Shown here piece after piece: positions 1 to 6,631 of a DNA stretch of 6,632 nucleotides (positions are counted from its first letter, which is position 1; each line of letters starts with the position of its first letter). This DNA comes from JBFLVQ01 sp040758525 (GTDB lineage Bacteria; Acidobacteriota; Blastocatellia; Chloracidobacteriales; JADJPF01): NCBI GenBank assembly GCA_040758525.1, contig JBFLVQ010000540.1:1-6632 (forward strand). Reading direction: 5' to 3'. Below the pieces are notes generated by a model, which worked only from the letters and a program-made list of their open reading frames with translations, was not told where the DNA came from and did no database searches. A program made the position numbers and the translations under genes.

Positions 1-9
1 AGGTAGGCG

Positions 10-30
10 AAAAAGGTCAGCAGTAGGCTG
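10..30 (-). terminator. Weak possible terminator after the kinase gene
   Basis: On the minus strand, 17 bases after the kinase stop codon, there is a 4-bp stem (positions 18-21 pair with 27-30, 5-base loop). Three bases later comes a run of five T (A at 10-14 on the plus strand). Stem followed by T-run is the right order for an intrinsic terminator, but four pairs are too few to be convincing. The window ends before a longer alternative could be seen. Confidence 0.2.
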
Positions 31-46
31 GGATGATAGCAATAGT

Positions 47-3000
47 CTATTCTTTTGTCTCTTTAATTGGATCGATTAAAATATCTTGAGTTAAATTATC
101 AAGATTTCCCTGAGTATTGCCAACTATAGGATTGACCAACACGGTCTCCACATCCACTGGTAGGTTTGCCGCCATCTCTACAGTATCCATATTCTCTTGC
201 GGGGTTCGGGTATTTATCATTAAAGTAGCCTGCTCACCACTCAAGTTAGCCTCACTAGTTCTGTTTTCAACTGTTTCTATGTTCTTTTGCATCCTATATG
301 TGCCTGATGATGTTGGGTAGATCACTATACCAGTTACTCTGATAAGTTCTTGTGCTAGTTCTCGGGCAGTTGGTCGCCATTGTGGCTGCTTTTCCAACGC
401 GTTCATCACCACCTTTTCTAACTCTTCGGGGATATTATGATTAAACTGCCGGAGTGGTGGTGGTGGCTGTGTCATATGCTTCATCATTACTCCTAAATTA
501 CCACTCTCATTAGGCAAGAAGGGCGGTTTGCCACATAACATTTCATAGAGCATTACACCTAGACTGTAGACGTCAGACCTGCCGTCATATGCCTTATGAC
601 CGAGGCGTTCTGGAGACATATAAACAGGGGTGCCAACCAACCCACCGGTCGCAGTAAGATTTCTCTTATCCATGTCAGAGTTAGTGTCCATCAGTTTGGC
701 GATACCGAAATCAACAACCTTGACGATCTCTCCTTCTGTTGATCGGTGTAGAAAGATGTTGTCAGGCTTTATATCCCTATGCACAATCCCCGCCGAATGG
801 GCTTTGTGAAGAACGTCACAGATAGGAAGCATAATCTCCATCATACGTCGTATTGAAAGTACCTGTTTTTCTTTCAGTTCGGCAGTTAATGGATGGCCTT
901 CTAGCAACTCCATAACCAGATAAGCAATACCTTCAGGAGATATACCTGAATCTAGTACAGCAACGGCATTAGGATGATTGATACGACAGGCAGAAACAGC
1001 CTCCTGTTGAAAGCGTTCTAAACCTTCAACAGAATCATTGCCAGGCGAGGGACGAAAGACTTTTACCGCGATAGGACGTTTCATTGCTAGATGTGTAGCA
1101 CGATATACAGCACCGAAACCACCTGCGCCAATCTTGTCATCAATACGATATTTTCCATCCAATACAGTGCCTGGCAAGGCTTCTGCGAGTGCTGAGAAGA
1201 TACGATTTGCACGCTGATGCGACTCGATCAGTTCCGCATTTTTCTTAGCAAGTTCCTCAACCTTCTTCTCTGTCTCCTGTTTAGAGAGTTGTAGTTCTTC
1301 TACTGTGTGAGCAAGCTCGTTGGTACGTTCTATCACTCTTGCTTCTAATATGCGATTGCGTTGTTCTAGAATACGCAGGCGAAATCTTACCCCGCCATAG
1401 ATAATTGCTGATAGGCTTAGCAAGTAGATAAGATAAGCCCACCATCTCTGCCATAGAGCAGGCCGTATTAAAAAAGTAAATTCAGCGGGACCAGATATCG
1501 TTCCAGTATAATCACGACCCCACACTCTAAAGATGTATCGACCTGCTGGAAGCGTAGTGAATTCTCTCTTATAGTCTGTTACCCAAGCAGAAGGTTCTGA
1601 ATCAAGTCCAATCAGATGTGTCTGGTAATGAGTATCTGAATCGCGAAAATAGCTTAGTAGCGCATATTCGAATGAGATATTGTTCTCATTATAAGCAAGC
1701 TCCAATACTCCCTGACCCAACTGTGAATACCGTTTTGCGTCTGGACGGCCATACTCTTTACCACCTAGCAGTGCACGCTCTATATGAAGAGGTTTAATAT
1801 AATGATCCTCTCTCTCTTTAGATGGATCGAACAATGCTGCGCCACCTACCATACCTGCCCAAATCCGTCCTTTATGATCAACCATTGAAGCTCCAAAAAG
1901 ACACTGATTGCCAGGCAAGCCATCTTCAATAGTAAAATTGTAGAGCTGATATTCAGAACTATCTGTAGCTGTAGCTGTGGGTGTGTGAGGGATTAGACGT
2001 ATTATTCCTTTGTTAGTGAAAAGGTAGAGCCACTTATTTTTATCTTCACGAATCTGGACTACCACATTGTTGGGCAACACAGGCCGAGAAGTTTCGGCAC
2101 TGGAGAGTGTCATCCAGCTAATATTAGCCGCAGTTAAGTCAAGCCGAGAAATTCCCCCTCGCGTACCTACCCAGAGAAACGACTTTCCCGTATCCGAGAC
2201 CGTCTGTAACAGGCTAAGGATCGAATTGTTAGGCAATCCTGATTTAGTATCGAAAATGGTCCATTTATCATCCTGAAAACGTACCAATCCACCATCTGTG
2301 CCTACCCATAACACTCTCTTTCCATCGATAGAGCAGGTCTCCAATAGACACCTTACACGATTATTAGGTAAGACAGATTTAGCATTAAAGGTAAGCCATT
2401 TGCCTTTTTCCAAACGACCTAATCCACCATCTGTGCCTACCCAGAGTATGCCTGTACCATCTTCAGCGTGAGTCTCCAACAAGCTATAGACAGAATTATT
2501 AGGCAGACCATCAGTAGTTTTGAAGGTAGTGAATTTACCGTTTTCGAAAAGCGCGAGCCCTTCTTGAGTTCCTATCCATATGGCTCGTTTACCAATAGTC
2601 GTAACAGTCTCTTGTAGACTGGTAATACGATTACTGGGTAGACCTGATTCGATACGAAAGCCCGTCCACTTCCCATCGGCAAAACGGGTTAAACCATTTG
2701 ATGTGCCAATCCAATATATGTAATTACCATTTTCACTAGCTTGCTCCAAGAAACTATTGACCTGATTGCTAGTCAAACCCGATCTAGTATCAAGAGTAGC
2801 CCACTTACCCAATTCCAAGCGTGCTACACCACCCCCCGAGGTGCCGATCCATAATGTATTGGTGCCATCCTGTGAAGATGCTTGTAATAGACTATATATC
2901 TGATCGCTGGGCAATCCTGAACTGGTATCAAGGCTGGTCCATTTGCCATTCTCGAAACGCGCCAAACCGCCAAAGGTACCAGCCCAAATTGTTTGTGTTC

Positions 3001-3880
3001 CATCTGGTAATCTAGTCTCTAATAGACAGGTCAAGAAATCGTTGGGCAGACCCGATTTTTCATTAAAGATAGTCCATTTGCCGCTCTCATTATCCATACG
3101 CGCCACACCCTCACCGTATGTACCAACCCAAAGTGAGCGTGTGCCATCTGCTGATGTAGTTTGTAGCAGACTATTAACGGCATCGCTGGGTAACCCAGAT
3201 TTGGTGTTATAGACAGTCCATTTACCATCCTCTGATTTTGCTAGACCACCGCTAGTGGCAGCCCAGATCAGCGACTTGCCATTCTCAGAACGTGTTTCCA
3301 ATAGTTGCCAGACAATATTGTTGGGTAAGCCAGATTTGACATCATGTATTACCCACTTATTGTTACTGGCAGCAGTAAGCTCCAAAGTTGCAATACCGCC
3401 TCCATGAGTTCCTGCCCAAATAGTCGCCACACCATTATCAGCAACGGTTTTTAATAGGCAATTGACACGATTGTGGGGTAACCCAGAATCTTTATCATAG
3501 GTGATCCATTCGCCATTTTTTAGTTTCGATAGGCCGCCATCCTGTTTACCAAACCAGAAACTGCCATCTGGCTCTGTTAATATTGTGCGAATATAATTTG
3601 AAACAGACTGATTAGGCATATTTAGGGCAGTCCACCAACGACCATTATAGTAAGCTGCTCCCTCTTCCGTGCCTACCCATAGATAACCTTTCTGATCAAA
3701 AGCTATCGCATGAATAGTATCTTGCGGCAATCCATCCAGATTAGTGAAGACCCGTAGAGCTGGCCGGGCGAAATTAACAATATCGGTCTTAGAACTATCC
3801 TCTCCTGCTCTACTCCAAGACCAGCACGGCGTATTTAAGAAGATACATATAGAGAACACTAAGAAAATGATTCTTCTCAT
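47..3880 (-). CDS. Membrane receptor Ser/Thr protein kinase with 14-blade Reg_prop sensor and Y_Y_Y domain
   Basis: This looks like a transmembrane receptor that senses a ligand outside the cytoplasm and signals through a cytoplasmic Ser/Thr kinase. Residues 1-23 form a signal peptide (MRR, then a hydrophobic core). Residues about 41-690 carry 14 propeller blades of the two-component-regulator type (a 'SGLPNN' turn, then W-[VAI]-G-T and GG-L-x-R). A Y_Y_Y domain spans about 740-805, a membrane helix 813-833 and a charged coiled coil about 834-902. The kinase domain (about 911-1181) looks catalytically complete: glycine loop G918-x-G920-x-x-G923, Lys940, probable helix-C Glu960, HRD 1034-1036 with Asn1041, DFG 1057-1059 and SPE 1089-1091. 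A Thr/Asn-rich tail follows (1182-1277). The ATG at 3880 is chosen because it gives the signal peptide; no clear Shine-Dalgarno precedes it. The gene is divergent from the response regulator. Propeller plus Y_Y_Y usually precedes a histidine kinase, so the Ser/Thr kinase output is the odd feature. The ligand and targets cannot be read from the sequence. Confidence 0.95.
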   Translation of the reverse strand: MRRIIFLVFSICIFLNTPCWSWSRAGEDSSKTDIVNFARPALRVFTNLDGLPQDTIHAIAFDQKGYLWVGTEEGAAYYNGRWWTALNMPNQSVSNYIRTILTEPDGSFWFGKQDGGLSKLKNGEWITYDKDSGLPHNRVNCLLKTVADNGVATIWAGTHGGGIATLELTAASNNKWVIHDVKSGLPNNIVWQLLETRSENGKSLIWAATSGGLAKSEDGKWTVYNTKSGLPSDAVNSLLQTTSADGTRSLWVGTYGEGVARMDNESGKWTIFNEKSGLPNDFLTCLLETRLPDGTQTIWAGTFGGLARFENGKWTSLDTSSGLPSDQIYSLLQASSQDGTNTLWIGTSGGGVARLELGKWATLDTRSGLTSNQVNSFLEQASENGNYIYWIGTSNGLTRFADGKWTGFRIESGLPSNRITSLQETVTTIGKRAIWIGTQEGLALFENGKFTTFKTTDGLPNNSVYSLLETHAEDGTGILWVGTDGGLGRLEKGKWLTFNAKSVLPNNRVRCLLETCSIDGKRVLWVGTDGGLVRFQDDKWTIFDTKSGLPNNSILSLLQTVSDTGKSFLWVGTRGGISRLDLTAANISWMTLSSAETSRPVLPNNVVVQIREDKNKWLYLFTNKGIIRLIPHTPTATATDSSEYQLYNFTIEDGLPGNQCLFGASMVDHKGRIWAGMVGGAALFDPSKEREDHYIKPLHIERALLGGKEYGRPDAKRYSQLGQGVLELAYNENNISFEYALLSYFRDSDTHYQTHLIGLDSEPSAWVTDYKREFTTLPAGRYIFRVWGRDYTGTISGPAEFTFLIRPALWQRWWAYLIYLLSLSAIIYGGVRFRLRILEQRNRILEARVIERTNELAHTVEELQLSKQETEKKVEELAKKNAELIESHQRANRIFSALAEALPGTVLDGKYRIDDKIGAGGFGAVYRATHLAMKRPIAVKVFRPSPGNDSVEGLERFQQEAVSACRINHPNAVAVLDSGISPEGIAYLVMELLEGHPLTAELKEKQVLSIRRMMEIMLPICDVLHKAHSAGIVHRDIKPDNIFLHRSTEGEIVKVVDFGIAKLMDTNSDMDKRNLTATGGLVGTPVYMSPERLGHKAYDGRSDVYSLGVMLYEMLCGKPPFLPNESGNLGVMMKHMTQPPPPLRQFNHNIPEELEKVVMNALEKQPQWRPTARELAQELIRVTGIVIYPTSSGTYRMQKNIETVENRTSEANLSGEQATLMINTRTPQENMDTVEMAANLPVDVETVLVNPIVGNTQGNLDNLTQDILIDPIKETKE
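1811..3760 (-). repeat. In-gene tandem repeats encoding 14 propeller blades
   Basis: This is the repeated part of the kinase gene. The conserved Trp of the W-x-G-T motif falls at residues 68, 109, 155, 206, 251, 299, 344, 390, 435, 480, 525 and 570. A thirteenth blade is degenerate (LYLFTNKG) and the fourteenth has Trp674. From residue 390 to 570 the spacing is exactly 45 residues (135 bp) four times in a row. At DNA level the repeats are mostly diverged, but 2286-2308 and 2421-2443 are identical over 23 bases. Fourteen blades fits two seven-bladed propellers, the arrangement known for Bacteroides hybrid two-component sensors. The grouping into two propellers is inferred from the count. Confidence 0.85.
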
Positions 3881-4371
3881 ATTGGCTGCTAATAGTCTGC
3901 TATTAATATTTTTACCAAACTAGCAGTACCAGCACAGTGGAAAACTGAATCTGGTTCTATCTTAACCTCCAAACCAATTTTTAGAGAAAAAGCTAGCAAC
4001 AAAAATTTAATATAATGAGTTTGTCCTCTATAAACCTAGAATGCAAGGAGTGTGGGCTTATTGAGGTATATTGTTGGGTGCGGTAATTTGGGATGTTTGT
4101 AGGGCACTTTGCCCCAATAGTCTTGCCAGTCTTAGTTGTATCAAACCTGCTTGGGTAGCTGCTAAATTAGTATAAACAAAAGTATAGTAGTATTACTGGC
4201 TCGATCATACAATTAGCCGTCGGTATGCTAATTGCTTACAACAAAAATGGCCGATCACTTCAAGCGTAGGCTCACGAAAGTATTCAGTTCAAGCTTAATA
4301 TCCACCATTAATGTAGCGGCAGTAGGTGGAGAAGATGCTATGCAAGAGGATCACCTAATAGGTCTATAGCT
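3881..4371. other. Divergent intergenic region between kinase and response regulator
   Basis: About 490 bases separate the two divergent starts, and no credible gene lies here. It should hold both promoters, but I cannot assign either with confidence. A perfect TATAAT lies on the plus strand at 4011-4016 and TATAAA at 4171-4176; neither has a good -35 box at the usual distance. Small inverted repeats are present: AATAG/CTATT around a 4-base loop (3891-3904, just upstream of the kinase ATG), GGGCA/TGCCC around 3 bases (4102-4114), TCCACC/GGTGGA around 18 bases (4301-4330) and ACCTA/TAGGT around 1 base (4353-4363, in the regulator leader). Any of these might be an operator, but repeats this short also occur by chance. 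Confidence 0.5.
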
Positions 4372-4376
4372 TTGAT

Positions 4377-4383
4377 AGGAGAG
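4377..4383 (+). promoter_or_regulatory. Shine-Dalgarno that fixes the response-regulator start
   Basis: The sequence AGGAGAG lies six bases before the ATG at 4390. A longer reading from the TTG at 4372 is possible in the same frame, but it would place this ribosome-binding site inside the coding region and leave the TTG without one. The ATG at 4390 is therefore preferred. Confidence 0.75.
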
Positions 4384-4389
4384 TGTGTG

Positions 4390-4818
4390 ATGCGTCTTAC
4401 AGAACAATCCCAGACACGTGTTCTAATTGTTGATGATGATATTGAGGTTAGAGATCTACTCACACAGTTACTAGTTTCTGAGGGCTATCAAGTCAACTGC
4501 GCTGCAAATGGGCTAGAGGCATTTGTCTATCTTAGAAATAAGCAACATCCTGATCTCATCTTACTAGATTTACGATTACCGATTATGGATGGTTGGGAAT
4601 TCTTAGAAAGGAGAACTCAGTATCCTAGTATAGCCGCTATTCCTGTAATGGTTTTGACAGGAGATAGAGAAGCAAAACATCGAGCCGCAATGCTTGGTGT
4701 GATTAGCTGTCTTACTAAACCTGTTGATGTTGATCTTTTGCTTGATACTGCCTGTTTGGTAACTTCCAAAGCTACACGATACAAACGAACCTTCGGAAGT
4801 ATAGAAAAGCGGGGTTAA
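4390..4818 (+). CDS. Receiver-only response regulator (CheY-like REC domain)
   Basis: This 142-residue protein is essentially one receiver domain with no DNA-binding or enzymatic output domain. It should be a cytoplasmic phospho-switch acting through protein-protein contact. The acidic pocket is Asp15-Asp17 (in VLIVDDD), the phosphoacceptor is Asp60 (LILLDLRLP), the switch Thr is Thr90 (VLTGD) and the conserved Lys is Lys110 (LTKP). All residues for phosphorylation are therefore present. Unusually, the position three before the Lys, normally Tyr or Phe in CheY-like proteins, is Cys107. The short C-terminal tail (about 125-142) is basic. The gene is divergent from the receptor kinase and convergent with the lipase, so it is probably transcribed alone. 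No histidine kinase is in the window, so its phosphodonor is unknown. A link to the neighbouring Ser/Thr kinase is only suggested by position. Confidence 0.93.
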   Translation: MRLTEQSQTRVLIVDDDIEVRDLLTQLLVSEGYQVNCAANGLEAFVYLRNKQHPDLILLDLRLPIMDGWEFLERRTQYPSIAAIPVMVLTGDREAKHRAAMLGVISCLTKPVDVDLLLDTACLVTSKATRYKRTFGSIEKRG

Positions 4819-4834
4819 TACCTGATCGGTTGCT

Positions 4835-4890
4835 CTTCAACTATTGCTAGTAGTTGAAGCTGCTGGGACTCTCATAACAATCCCAGCAGC
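4835..4890. terminator. Tandem hairpins between convergent genes (likely bidirectional terminator)
   Basis: Two perfect inverted repeats abut in the 83-base gap between the regulator and lipase stop codons. The first is CTTCAACTA (4835-4843) and TAGTTGAAG (4851-4859), nine pairs around seven bases. The second is GCTGCTGGGA (4859-4868) and TCCCAGCAGC (4881-4890), ten pairs around twelve bases and G+C rich. They share base 4859, so both stems cannot be fully formed at once. Neither is followed by a clear T-run on either strand, so classical intrinsic termination is not certain. The convergent position makes transcript-end formation or 3'-end protection the most likely role. Confidence 0.55.
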
Positions 4891-4901
4891 CATTAGCTAG
4901 A

Positions 4902-6158
4902 TTATTTCGGCAGTTGGCCCAAAAAGACGGCCAGATTACGATATATATCTTTGATATTGCGTAGGGTGTTAATTCCGACAATATCTATATGATCATAGGA
5001 ATCTACCAGCCCTAAGTAGTTCCATTTTCCTAGCTGTGGCACACCATTGTAAGAGATTATACGATCTGTCGAGCCGACCGTGGGTCCAACCATTGAGATG
5101 GTATTAACTACACCATCATTCTTCCACCAACTACGATCTATTACTACCTGCCCAGGTTCATTGCGTGTATAAGCCCCCATGAAAAAGGCACTGATTGTCA
5201 GTAATGGATCCATCGTTATTTCCGGCACCTCATGCCGTGTAAAGATCTCCTCAAATGTTGCTTCTGTAGCAACAGAGAAATAGTAAACATCAGACTGAGC
5301 ACGTACCCAGGCATTCAACTCTTTGGCACCATCTGGATCAAGGTCTCTAGCGCTAATATCCGTGGTAGAATTCAACAAATTACTATCTAAAACACGCCGA
5401 GCATAGTCATTCAAAGGTTCACCTGGCAAGCGTTTTAATCCCCATTGATCAAGCTTAAAATCATAAATAGTCTGTTGACCAGCCCCTGTTGCTCCTGCAA
5501 TCAAAGCAACCATCTCTTGAATATGAGGAAATAACCCATTAACACCTTTGGTCAACGTAGTGCCATTATGAGGCGAAGAGATAGAAGTAGCACTAGCCAC
5601 CCAAGATTTCTTAATACCATTGAAGAGTGGTGACAATTCATTAGCCGAAGTTGCGGCAATCTCTTGTTGAGCACCATTCTCAAGTAATTGTACAAGTACC
5701 CGAATGGTCTGCCCACCCATACTATGGCCAACCAGGTGGACTTTGCGAATACCACCAGTGTTTACATCGGTTGTTCCCCATTGTGTATAAAATCCTGCAT
5801 AAGTTCGACCAAATCTGGCATGACCATGTCTAGCAGCATGCGCTTTACCATAGTCGACTTTGCCACCTTTGATCTGTGCGTAAAGCTCACAAGCTCTATC
5901 CCAGTTACTAGAAACGGGACCAACCGCAGCAGTATAAGTAGTGTAACCTAATCCACGCAGGTCTTCCTGAACATCAAAAAAACCTCCCCAATATTTGAAA
6001 CCAAAGACTTCGTCTCGGCCCCAACCAAGAAAACCATGAACTAACACTATGGGATAATTATTTTGGCGTCCCGTCGCCGCAATGGCGCTATCGTTGAATG
6101 GAAATAGCATAGATAGCAACAATATGCAGACGAGTATTATATTACGACCCTGTTTCAT
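4902..6158 (-). CDS. Secreted triacylglycerol lipase, family I.5/I.6-like
   Basis: This is an alpha/beta-hydrolase that should hydrolyse ester bonds of acylglycerols outside the cytoplasm. The 418-residue length matches Geobacillus family I.5 lipases with their signal peptide. Residues 1-27 are a signal peptide with a probable A25-I-A27 cleavage site. Family marks are the oxyanion stretch LVHGFLGWGRDEVFGFKYWG (39-58), SNWDRACE (84-91) and VDYGKAHAARHGHARFGRTY (101-120). The proposed triad is Ser146 (GHSMG), Asp348 (KNDGVVNT) and His390 (YDHIDIVG). The zinc ligands of the family correspond to Asp87, His107, His113 and Asp237, all present. The calcium site looks altered, with Asp392, Asn397 and Thr398 where Geobacillus L1-type lipases have Glu, Asp and Pro. 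The nucleophile elbow is G-H-S-M-G as in staphylococcal I.6 lipases, not the A-H-S-Q-G of I.5. A strong Shine-Dalgarno (GGAGGAAG, 6165-6172) sits six bases before the ATG. The gene is monocistronic in this window. Confidence 0.94.
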   Translation of the reverse strand: MKQGRNIILVCILLLSMLFPFNDSAIAATGRQNNYPIVLVHGFLGWGRDEVFGFKYWGGFFDVQEDLRGLGYTTYTAAVGPVSSNWDRACELYAQIKGGKVDYGKAHAARHGHARFGRTYAGFYTQWGTTDVNTGGIRKVHLVGHSMGGQTIRVLVQLLENGAQQEIAATSANELSPLFNGIKKSWVASATSISSPHNGTTLTKGVNGLFPHIQEMVALIAGATGAGQQTIYDFKLDQWGLKRLPGEPLNDYARRVLDSNLLNSTTDISARDLDPDGAKELNAWVRAQSDVYYFSVATEATFEEIFTRHEVPEITMDPLLTISAFFMGAYTRNEPGQVVIDRSWWKNDGVVNTISMVGPTVGSTDRIISYNGVPQLGKWNYLGLVDSYDHIDIVGINTLRNIKDIYRNLAVFLGQLPK

Positions 6159-6164
6159 AGTTAG

Positions 6165-6172
6165 CTTCCTCC
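6165..6172 (-). promoter_or_regulatory. Strong Shine-Dalgarno of the lipase gene
   Basis: Read on the minus strand this is GGAGGAAG, six bases upstream of the ATG at 6158. It supports that start, as does the signal peptide that begins directly at it. The kinase gene has no such site, so the lipase is probably translated far more efficiently. Confidence 0.8.
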
Positions 6173-6439
6173 AGACTTTTAGGTTTAACTTCAGTGATTT
6201 GAAGATAAGGACACGATTGCCTGTAATGGCAGTTACCTGTTCCCCATAATAAACACATCCCCCCCTGGCAAACCTGGTAACTTGATGAGTAGTGCTACTG
6301 TACAGATGGTTACTTTAGCGCTGCTTAGTCTTCTTGGGCGGCAATGCGCAAAACTGCACTATACACCTCAGGATACCTAAGCACTCAGAAATACCCTTGC
6401 TTGTTGCTCACCTGGCGATTACAAATATAGGTATTAATT

Positions 6440-6448
6440 TGCTATAAC
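6440..6448 (+). promoter_or_regulatory. Possible extended -10 promoter element reading rightward
   Basis: TGCTATAAC matches the extended -10 pattern TG-n-TATAAT at all but the last base. The -35 region 18 bases upstream (TTACAA, 6419-6424) is poor, as is often the case for extended -10 promoters. It would transcribe toward the right edge of the window, to a gene that is not visible here. It could be a chance match in A+T-rich DNA. Confidence 0.25.
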
Positions 6449-6503
6449 TCAAAGCCTATATCCGTAAAACCGCTGGCCTGTTTGATAATGTTTAATTAGT
6501 TTC

Positions 6504-6524
6504 GCCATAAATAAAATTTATGGC
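6504..6524. repeat. 9-bp perfect inverted repeat, 3-base spacer
   Basis: GCCATAAAT (6504-6512), spacer AAA, then ATTTATGGC (6516-6524). The 21-bp length and tight spacing suit either a dimeric repressor site or a small RNA hairpin. It lies downstream of the possible extended -10 element. Confidence 0.6.
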
Positions 6525-6561
6525 AATGGTTGATGTGTAGGAGGAGACCTTACCGATTGTT

Positions 6562-6586
6562 AAATTATAAGTCAAACTTATAATTT
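6562..6586. repeat. 11-bp perfect inverted repeat, 3-base spacer, T-rich flank
   Basis: AAATTATAAGT (6562-6572), spacer CAA, then ACTTATAATTT (6576-6586), the last three T running on into TT (T at 6584-6588). As plus-strand RNA this could be an A+T-rich terminator-like hairpin; as DNA it could be an operator. It follows a Shine-Dalgarno-like AGGAGGAG (6539-6546) that has no open frame longer than a few codons after it. Confidence 0.6.
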
Positions 6587-6596
6587 TTGTTTATTG

Positions 6597-6631
6597 ATAA
6601 ATATTTATAATACTATAAATTTTTTTATAGT
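6597..6631. repeat. Adjacent A+T-only palindrome and 8-bp hairpin at window edge
   Basis: ATAAATATTTAT (6597-6608) is a perfect 12-bp palindrome. Three bases on, ACTATAAA (6612-6619) pairs with TTTATAGT (6624-6631) around a TTTT loop. Chance palindromes are common in DNA made almost only of A and T, but here they continue a series with the two repeats to the left. Confidence 0.5.

Noticed and set aside
2943..3212. Plus-strand open frame of 89 codons inside the kinase gene
   Set aside because: It lies wholly opposite the propeller repeats, resembles no family I know and is explained by the regular codon pattern of the repeats. The other short frames opposite or within the kinase and lipase genes were dropped for the same reason.
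1811..3760. CRISPR array, because of regular repeats
   Set aside because: The repeats are in frame, degenerate and encode propeller blades; there are no unique spacers between identical short repeats.
3812..3880. Lipoprotein signal at Cys19 of the kinase
   Set aside because: The residues before it (N-T-P-C) do not fit a lipobox, and the protein already has an internal membrane anchor.
4041..4064. Seven-codon open frame (MQGVWAY) that might be a leader peptide
   Set aside because: It has no ribosome-binding site, lies about 330 bases from the regulator, and has no attenuator-like hairpin pair after it.
4372..4389. TTG start six codons upstream for the response regulator
   Set aside because: The Shine-Dalgarno overlaps these codons and is correctly spaced for the ATG at 4390.
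5688..5951. Plus-strand open frame of 87 codons opposite the lipase
   Set aside because: It is antisense to the conserved catalytic core of the lipase and has no ribosome-binding site or recognisable motif.
6520..6540. Tiny frame MAMVDV just before AGGAGGAG, and a TTG-started frame of eight codons after it
   Set aside because: Both are too short to support as genes, and the second runs through the 25-bp inverted repeat.
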